Of a stretch of DNA of 64,000 nucleotides, positions 58,315 to 64,000 are shown piece after piece; the first letter of the stretch is position 1; every line of letters begins with the position of its first letter. The notes under the pieces are model-generated. The model ran no database searches. It saw only the letters and a list, made by a program, of their open reading frames with translations, and was not told the DNA's origin. The DNA lies in assembly GCF_018380615.1 (NCBI RefSeq), contig NZ_JAGYVZ010000002.1, forward strand, positions 186,001 through 250,000. The letters are read 5' to 3'. A program made the translations under genes and the position numbers. The DNA is from Flavobacterium psychroterrae. Lineage in GTDB: Bacteria > Bacteroidota > Bacteroidia > Flavobacteriales > Flavobacteriaceae.

Positions 58315-59979
58315 TTATGCCAACATTGTCACTGGGCTTTCGATGTATTGTTTTAATGTTTGTAAAAATTGAGCGCCAGTTGCACCGTCAATTGTTCTGT
58401 GGTCACACGCTAATGATAACATCATTGTGTTTCCTACTACAATCTGACCGTTTTTAACTACTGGTTTCTCAACAATTGCACCTACAGAAAGGATAGCAGA
58501 GTTTGGCTGGTTGATAATTGAATTGAATTCAGTAATACCAAACATTCCAAGGTTAGATACTGTAAAAGTACTTCCTTCCATTTCTTGTGGTCCCAATTTT
58601 TTGTTTTTAGCTCTTCCGGCAAGATCTCTTACTGAAGCACCAATTTGAGATAAACTCATAGCATCTGTAAATTTCAATACAGGAACTACTAATCCGTCTT
58701 CAACAGCAACAGCAACACCAATATTAACGTGGTGGTTGATGATAATAACATCTTCTTTCCACTGAGAATTAATTTTCGGGTGTTTTTTCAATGCTAAAGC
58801 ACAAGCTTTAATTACCATATCGTTAAAAGATACTTTTGTATCCGGAACGCTATTGATTGTCGCTCTTGCAGCCATCGCGTCATCCATGCTTACTTCGATC
58901 ACTAAGTTGTAGTGAGGAGCTGTAAACAATGATTCAGCAAGACGTTTTGCGATAATTTTACGCATTTGAGAATTTTTGATCTCTTCTGTGAAAACTTCTC
59001 CGGCAGGAACAAAAACTTTTGGTGCAGCAGGAGCGGCATCAGCTTTTGGAGCTTCGGCAGTAGTTGTAGCAGCAGGTTTTGCTTGCGCAGCTGGAGTAAA
59101 GTTTTCGATATCACTTTTTACGATACGTCCGTTTTCTCCAGAACCTTTAACCTGAGTTAATTGGATTCCTTTGTCAGAAGCAATTTTCTTCGCTAATGGC
59201 GAAGCTAAAATTCTTCCTCCGTTTGATGAAGTATCAGCTACAGCTTCAGTTGCTTTGTCAGCAGCAGGAGCAGCTTTTTCTTCAGTTGCTGGAGCACTTG
59301 CAGTTGCAGTTCCTCCGGCTTTATAATTATCAGCAATTCCAGAAATGTCAGTTCCTGCAGGTCCTATAATAGCTAGTAAGCTATCAACAGGAGCAGTATT
59401 TCCTTCCTGAATTCCTATGTATAATAATGTTCCTTCATTGAAAGACTCAAACTCCATAGTCGCTTTGTCAGTTTCAATTTCAGCAAGAATATCACCTTCT
59501 GCAACAGCATCACCTTCTTTTTTTAACCAGGTTGCTACTGTTCCTTCAGTCATTGTATCGCTCAAACGTGGCATAGTTACAACTATAACACCTTTAGGGA
59601 GTTCAGTTGCAGCTTTTGCAGCAGGAGCAGGAGTTTCTGTTTTAGTTTCTTCTGATTTTGCTTCGGCAGCAGGAGCAGCGTCAGCTTTTGGAGCTTCAGC
59701 AGGAGCATCACCACCAGCTAAAAGAGCAGAAATATCTTCTCCTTCGTTACCAATGATGGCTAATAATGAATCAACAGGAGCAGTTTCTCCTTCTTGAATT
59801 CCTATGTGTAAAAGAGTTCCTTCGTTGAAAGACTCAAATTCCATTGTTGCTTTATCTGTTTCAATTTCAGCAAGGATATCACCTTCGCTAATTTTGTCGC
59901 CTACTTTTTTTAACCAAGTCGCTACCGTTCCTTCCGTCATAGTATCGCTCAAACGAGGCATTGTTACTTTTATCGCCAT
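58315..59979 (-). CDS. pdhC: Pyruvate dehydrogenase E2 (dihydrolipoamide acetyltransferase)
   Basis: 554 residues. Two lipoyl domains with lipoylated lysines K43 and K172 (both in ETDKATMEFES) are nearly identical in sequence, a recent internal duplication. Ala/Pro linkers follow each. The E3/E1-binding domain (ILASPLAKKIASDKGIQLTQ) is at ~258-292 and the catalytic domain ends with DHRTIDGATGAQFLQ (HxxxDG). Transfers acetyl from lipoyl to CoA. Starts seven bases after pdhA, clearly one operon; E1-beta is not in this window. Confidence 0.96.
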   Translation of the reverse strand: MAIKVTMPRLSDTMTEGTVATWLKKVGDKISEGDILAEIETDKATMEFESFNEGTLLHIGIQEGETAPVDSLLAIIGNEGEDISALLAGGDAPAEAPKADAAPAAEAKSEETKTETPAPAAKAATELPKGVIVVTMPRLSDTMTEGTVATWLKKEGDAVAEGDILAEIETDKATMEFESFNEGTLLYIGIQEGNTAPVDSLLAIIGPAGTDISGIADNYKAGGTATASAPATEEKAAPAADKATEAVADTSSNGGRILASPLAKKIASDKGIQLTQVKGSGENGRIVKSDIENFTPAAQAKPAATTTAEAPKADAAPAAPKVFVPAGEVFTEEIKNSQMRKIIAKRLAESLFTAPHYNLVIEVSMDDAMAARATINSVPDTKVSFNDMVIKACALALKKHPKINSQWKEDVIIINHHVNIGVAVAVEDGLVVPVLKFTDAMSLSQIGASVRDLAGRAKNKKLGPQEMEGSTFTVSNLGMFGITEFNSIINQPNSAILSVGAIVEKPVVKNGQIVVGNTMMLSLACDHRTIDGATGAQFLQTLKQYIESPVTMLA

Positions 59980-59986
59980 AATAATG

Positions 59987-60985
59987 TTATAGTTTATGAG
60001 GTGTAAATGGATAGTCTTCTTGTGCGTAAACTACATCATATAATTGTTGTAATTCAGGATATGGAGATTCTTCAGCGAATTTCACACATTCTTCAACCAA
60101 ATCTTTAACTTTTTGATCAATTGCTTCAATTTCTTCTTCTGTAGCATATTTTTGATCCTTAATTACATCTAAAACCTGAGTAATTGGGTCAATTTTTTTG
60201 TACTCTTCAACCTCTTCTTTAGAACGGTATAATTGCGCATCAGACATTGAGTGTCCTCTATAACGGTACGTTTTCATTTCAAGGAAAGTTGGTCCGTCTC
60301 CGCGACGTGCTCTGTCGATTGCTTCAGTCATAGCTTCGGCAACTTTTACAGGATTCATTCCGTCAACAGGTCCACAAGGCATTTCATAACCTAAACCAAG
60401 TTTCCAGATGTCAGTGTGATTTGCAGTTCTTTCAACAGAAGTTCCCATTGCATAACCGTTGTTTTCAACGATAAATACAACTGGTAATTTCCATAGCATA
60501 GCCATGTTGAAAGCTTCGTGTAATGAACCTTGTCTTGCAGCACCATCACCAAAGTAAGTCATAGTCACTCCGCCAGTTTCAAAATATTTATCAGCAAAAG
60601 CTAAACCAGCTCCTACCGGGATTTGTCCACCTACGATACCGTGTCCACCATAAAAACGGTGTTCTTTAGAGAAAATGTGCATAGAACCTCCCATACCTTT
60701 AGAAGTTCCTGTTGCTTTTCCTAATAGTTCAGCCATTACTCGTCTGGGATCAACTCCCATACCAATTGGTTGTACGTGGTTTCTGTAAGCAGTAATCATT
60801 TTATCTTTAGTCAGGTCCATAGCGTGCAATGCACCCGCTAATACAGCTTCCTGTCCATTATATAAGTGTAGAAAACCTCTAACTTTTTGTTGAATGTATA
60901 ATGCTGCAAGTTTGTCTTCAAACTTTCTCCAAAGTAGCATGTCTTCGTACCACTTTAAATATACTTCTTTTGTAACTTCTTTCAT
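59987..60985 (-). CDS. pdhA: Pyruvate dehydrogenase E1 component, alpha subunit
   Basis: 332 residues. TPP-binding segment GDGAARQGSLHEAFNMAMLW ... NNGYAMGT, with phosphorylation-loop-like RYRGHSMSDAQLYRSKEE, and GHGIVGGQIPVGAGLAFADK. Decarboxylates pyruvate together with the beta subunit, whose gene is elsewhere, as usual in this group. First gene of the pdhA-pdhC operon, with a TATTTTTG promoter element. Confidence 0.96.
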   Translation of the reverse strand: MKEVTKEVYLKWYEDMLLWRKFEDKLAALYIQQKVRGFLHLYNGQEAVLAGALHAMDLTKDKMITAYRNHVQPIGMGVDPRRVMAELLGKATGTSKGMGGSMHIFSKEHRFYGGHGIVGGQIPVGAGLAFADKYFETGGVTMTYFGDGAARQGSLHEAFNMAMLWKLPVVFIVENNGYAMGTSVERTANHTDIWKLGLGYEMPCGPVDGMNPVKVAEAMTEAIDRARRGDGPTFLEMKTYRYRGHSMSDAQLYRSKEEVEEYKKIDPITQVLDVIKDQKYATEEEIEAIDQKVKDLVEECVKFAEESPYPELQQLYDVVYAQEDYPFTPHKL

Positions 60986-61085
60986 CTGAATTCTTTCTTT
61001 TGCTAAAGTTTGTTTGTGTTATCAATTGTTGCCTATAACGCAAAATAGTTTCCTCCCACAAATTTGCGCCCGAAAGGTCGGGATG

Positions 61086-61093
61086 CAAAAATA
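61086..61093 (-). promoter_or_regulatory. pdhA -7 element
   Basis: TATTTTTG on the minus strand, about 100 bases upstream of the ATG. The predicted leader begins close to hairpin CCCGA-CCTT-TCGGG (61070-61083). Confidence 0.55.
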
Positions 61094-61143
61094 AGACATT
61101 CCTATTAAGAAGTAAAATTTAAACGTGACTTTTTGGCTTTTTT

Positions 61144-61626
61144 TTACAAGAACTTTTTATCAAACATAAAAGGAAGCAAATTTTTCAGGGATGCTGATTT
61201 GTAAACTTCGCCTATTTCACCCATAAAAAAGATTTCAATAGGGGTTTCCTGTTTGATTTCATATTCGGCAATAGATTGACGGCAAGAACCACAGGGCGGA
61301 ATTGGTGCTGTGGTTTGATTTGTATCTGAAGCTGCTGTAATAGCCATTTTTAAAATTTTGGCTTCGGGATAAATACTTCCGGCGTGAAAAATAGCAACAC
61401 GTTCTGCGCATAATCCTGACGGATAAGCGGCGTTTTCCTGATTTGATCCTAAAACAATTTTTCCGTTATCTAATAGTAATGCTGCACCAACTCTAAATTG
61501 AGAATAGGGTGCGTATGCGTTTTTGCGAACTTCTACCGCCTGATTCATTAAGTCCTGAATGTCTTGCGAAAGTTCTTGTAGTGTATCGTAAGTTGTAAAT
61601 GTTGATGTAATGCTTATTTCTTTCAT
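61144..61626 (-). CDS. cdd: Cytidine deaminase
   Basis: 160 residues, homotetrameric type. Zinc ligands C73 (GLCAERVAIF) with catalytic E75, and C112-x-x-C115 (PPCGSCRQ). YAPYSQFRVGAALLLDNGKI and SNQENAAYPS are the usual substrate-binding segments. Salvages cytidine and deoxycytidine. Lies between porV and pdhA on the same strand, an order I know from F. johnsoniae. Confidence 0.95.
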   Translation of the reverse strand: MKEISITSTFTTYDTLQELSQDIQDLMNQAVEVRKNAYAPYSQFRVGAALLLDNGKIVLGSNQENAAYPSGLCAERVAIFHAGSIYPEAKILKMAITAASDTNQTTAPIPPCGSCRQSIAEYEIKQETPIEIFFMGEIGEVYKSASLKNLLPFMFDKKFL

Positions 61627-61703
61627 TCTTTTTATGGGAAAAAAAATCCAAATCCCTATATAAATAGAAATTTGGATTGTATTGTTTTGTTATTTGATTT
61701 TGT

Positions 61704-62909
61704 CTAGTAAACTTCGTATTTGTCGCCAAAGTTAAAGGTTAAAGAAAAACGAAGCGTATTTTCTAACGGATTTTTAACTTTTGATGTCGAAAATAAATAG
61801 GAAACATCCACTTTTACGATGTTATATTTGAATCCTGCTCCTAAAGAGAAAAATTGTCTGGCTCCTTTTTCAGGGCTTTCGTGAAAATATCCTGCTCTTA
61901 AAGCAAAAGCATCCTGATACATATATTCAGCAGCTGCACTATAAGTAATTTCTTTTAATTCTTCGCTGAAACCGCCCGGTGCATCTCCAAAAGATTTGAA
62001 AATCCCCGATACCCAGCCAATTTCGTTATAGTTTTTGTAGTTTGTAGCATTTGCCTGTTCTTGCGAAATATCTCCTACATCAGTATAATCACCGTCTCCA
62101 TTCGCGTCAACCGGAGTTCCTGGTCCCGGAGGAGTTGGTACTAAAAGTTTAGTAAATTCAACACTAAGTGCTACTTTATTATAGTCATCTAATATGAAAT
62201 CAAAACCCCCACCTAATCTAAGATTTGCCGGTAAAAAGTTTGAACTTAAATCATCATTATCATAGCTTATCTTCTGACCAAGGTTTTGCATGTTGAAACC
62301 ACCTCTCCATCTTCCGTTAAAGTCTGAGTAAGCAATTTCTTCAGATTGATAAAAACCTGCAATGTCTACTGCAAAAGTACTCGCAGCTGAAGCATCAACA
62401 TCTTCTGAAGCAATTTTTAAATTTGAACGAATATATCTTGCGGCAACTGCCATTGAGAATTTCTCGCTCAGCTTCAAAGAATACGATCCGTCAAAAGCAA
62501 ATTCATTTGGGGATACAATTCTTGCTGCTTCATTAGGGTCTCCTGTTGTGCGCAATTCGATATCTCCAAATCCAAAATAACGAAAAGTTCCTGCAAAGGC
62601 ACTTCGGTCATTAATTTTGTTGTAATAGGTAACCTGACCAAGAGAAATATCATTGGCTAAGTCTGTTAAATAAGGAGTGTAGCTGATTGAAAAACCTTGC
62701 TTATCGACTGAGAAAGCATATTTTGCGGGATTCCATTGTTGTGAGAATGCATCGGCTGATGTTGCGACACCCTGATCAGCTAAACCTGCTGCTCTGGCAT
62801 CTGCTGCAACTAATAGAAATGGGACTCCTGTCGTAATTGGACGACTTTCCTGAGCCTGTACTTTAAAAAGAATAAAAGAACAAATTAAAAGTAGTGATAT
62901 TTTTTTCAT
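61704..62909 (-). CDS. porV: Type IX secretion system outer-membrane protein PorV (LptO)
   Basis: 401 residues with signal peptide (LLLICSFILFKVQA). A 14-strand FadL-like barrel is expected; landmarks are FLLVAADARAAGLADQGVAT near the N-terminus and QQWNPAKYAFS. PorV takes cargo from the translocon and delivers it to PorU. It follows porU after 42 bases, with its own TATATTTG promoter element in between. A Gly/Pro-Asp-rich insert (PTPPGPGTPVDANGDGDYTD) is on an extracellular loop. Confidence 0.95.
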   Translation of the reverse strand: MKKISLLLICSFILFKVQAQESRPITTGVPFLLVAADARAAGLADQGVATSADAFSQQWNPAKYAFSVDKQGFSISYTPYLTDLANDISLGQVTYYNKINDRSAFAGTFRYFGFGDIELRTTGDPNEAARIVSPNEFAFDGSYSLKLSEKFSMAVAARYIRSNLKIASEDVDASAASTFAVDIAGFYQSEEIAYSDFNGRWRGGFNMQNLGQKISYDNDDLSSNFLPANLRLGGGFDFILDDYNKVALSVEFTKLLVPTPPGPGTPVDANGDGDYTDVGDISQEQANATNYKNYNEIGWVSGIFKSFGDAPGGFSEELKEITYSAAAEYMYQDAFALRAGYFHESPEKGARQFFSLGAGFKYNIVKVDVSYLFSTSKVKNPLENTLRFSLTFNFGDKYEVY

Positions 62910-62936
62910 TTAAGGGACTTAATAGTTTTGGTGATA

Positions 62937-62944
62937 CAAATATA
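62937..62944 (-). promoter_or_regulatory. porV -7 element
   Basis: TATATTTG on the minus strand, 27 bases upstream of the porV ATG, in the porU-porV gap. Confidence 0.5.
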
Positions 62945-62951
62945 TATATTA

Positions 62952-64000
62952 TTATAATATGACAAGCTTTTCATATTTTTCTGCCTTTTTATTTGTCAAA
63001 TTAGATCTGACCGTAAGTTTATAAATATAAACTCCTTTTCCTATTCTGTCCCCAAAATCATCTTTTCCGTCCCAGGTTATTTCTCTTGATAGAAAACCTT
63101 CGGTTGTAACGACCTGATTTTTTGTCCAGACCACTTTTCCTGTAATGGTCATTACCTGAACCTGAACATCTAATGGTTCGTACGGTCTGTTGTGTGAAAA
63201 CCAAAATTGTGTATAAGTCGAGAAAGGATTTGGGTAATTAAGAACGTGGGTTAATGTCAACGATTCATCTCCAACTACTATAAATTGTATTTCACTAGTG
63301 ACAGGATTGTTATAAACATCCCAGGCAGTAAAACTTATTGTATGCATTCCCGGTGCTAAACTTCTTAATGGGAAACGTAAATTTCCGTTAGTGTAATCGT
63401 CTAATTTTGTTTGATAATAATCATTTAAAATATAAGGATTGCTAACGTCTCCGTCAAGTATAGCTACAATGTCATGCCCGATTCCACTTGCTGTATTGAT
63501 TCCGTTTTCATCTTCAAGAAACGCTAATAAAAATGGCGATTCGTTTGTGATTCCACCATATACAAAAGTTTCATCGTTCATATATAACTTAACTTTCGGA
63601 CTTATATTGTCCTGAGGTGCATTTTCATTTATTCCGCCTATTTTAATGTTGGTATTGTAACCGGATTGATTTTCAAAAAGCTGATTTTTTTTCGAATAAA
63701 AACTAATTCGGCCATAATCAACAGGAACACGAATGTCTCTGGGAACCACAAAACTAAATTCAAATTGACCATTAGTTACTGAAGCATTTCCTCTAAAAAT
63801 GGTTTCTCCCAGAATTTTGAATGACATTGCAGGACTATATCCATCATTATTTAAGGTGGTAGCAGTGATGAATTTATCGAAAATTGCTGTCGCTAATTCT
63901 CCGTTATAATTACTTAAAAGAGTATTGTTTTCATCGGTAATTTCACCTGTTATTTTAATTTTTGCTAAAGATTTAAAATCCGGAATAGCTTGAGAAACTG
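62952..64000 (-). CDS. porU: PorU, type IX secretion C-terminal signal peptidase (3' part)
   Basis: Only the last ~349 residues are in the window; the frame is open to the edge (SQAIPDFKSLAKIKITGEIT), so an apparent Met at 63827 is internal. The visible part has FNKF-type strands, NENAPQDNISPKVKLYMNDE, SFTAWDVYNNPVTSEIQFIV and the terminal CTD-like module LNYPNPFSTYTQFWFSHNRP ... KGVYIYKLTVRSNL. This domain order and the porV neighbour identify PorU, the sortase-like protease that removes the T9SS signal and attaches cargo. The catalytic Cys/His lie outside the window. Confidence 0.9.
   Translation of the reverse strand, partial: VSQAIPDFKSLAKIKITGEITDENNTLLSNYNGELATAIFDKFITATTLNNDGYSPAMSFKILGETIFRGNASVTNGQFEFSFVVPRDIRVPVDYGRISFYSKKNQLFENQSGYNTNIKIGGINENAPQDNISPKVKLYMNDETFVYGGITNESPFLLAFLEDENGINTASGIGHDIVAILDGDVSNPYILNDYYQTKLDDYTNGNLRFPLRSLAPGMHTISFTAWDVYNNPVTSEIQFIVVGDESLTLTHVLNYPNPFSTYTQFWFSHNRPYEPLDVQVQVMTITGKVVWTKNQVVTTEGFLSREITWDGKDDFGDRIGKGVYIYKLTVRSNLTNKKAEKYEKLVIL

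Noticed and set aside
58315..59979. Misassembled duplicate within pdhC
   Set aside because: Two lipoyl domains are common in E2 proteins; the copies differ at several positions and the linkers differ.

Overview
The window looks like a chromosomal stretch of a Flavobacterium close to F. johnsoniae (Bacteroidetes). The DNA is AT-rich and start codons lack Shine-Dalgarno sequences. Many genes instead carry the flavobacterial -7 promoter element TAnnTTTG, sometimes with a TTG 17-21 bases upstream. Gliding-motility and type IX secretion genes occur at three loci: gldA, gldE-gldD, and porU-porV. Species assignment and gene symbols rest on recognition of protein families and gene order; no database search was run.

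Layout. 1-1415 holds an accessory insert: a membrane protein cut by the window edge and a Bro-N antirepressor-like gene. 1484-5953 carries metH (without its homocysteine domain), metF and a methyltransferase. 6211-8964 pairs a DAACS-type symporter with a PLP-dependent decarboxylase. 9069-10692 has gldA and an outer-membrane beta-barrel gene. 10789-15111 is an accessory island: two paralogous envelope proteins, a frameshifted polymorphic-toxin-like gene, a decayed duplicate of an XRE regulator beside the intact copy, small orphan genes and a RelE/ParE-type toxin-antitoxin pair. 15210-18150 is metE with a divergent Lrp-type regulator sharing a back-to-back promoter region. 18450-24293 holds dgt, a DUF3078 gene, dxs, a TonB-domain protein and tadA. 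24473-32656 is the alpha-2-macroglobulin/pbpC pair. 33879-39644 runs rng, a 30-residue basic ribosome-type protein and HU on the minus strand, then mutY-ssb-gldE-gldD on the plus strand. 39731-42556 carries small metabolic and transport genes and a repeat-rich gap with two copies of a structured RNA. 43128-47512 has an inactive/active M16 peptidase pair and rplU-rpmA. 48040-55816 has a membrane protein, an AsmA-family protein, miaE, a glycosyltransferase, an AraC regulator and an AhpD-like protein. 56334-64000 has an M1 peptidase, pdhC-pdhA, cdd, porV and the 3' part of porU.

The coding content is mostly ordinary housekeeping. The unusual part is between the genes: at least eight families of short dispersed repeats and palindromic elements. 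The two strongest signals are (i) an ~83-base hairpin element present twice (33657-33740 and, inverted, 41702-41784), whose copies differ by two apparently compensatory base-pair changes, and (ii) a pair of ~80-base RNA-like elements (42043-42119 and 42220-42302) with a closing stem kept by G-U pairs, a GAAA-capped hairpin and a terminal T-run. Next come a 25-base tandem amplification of one arm of a palindromic element (41821-41921), a toxin-like gene put out of frame by one extra base in an A8 tract, and a DAACS transporter whose substrate-arginine position is alanine, next to a decarboxylase.
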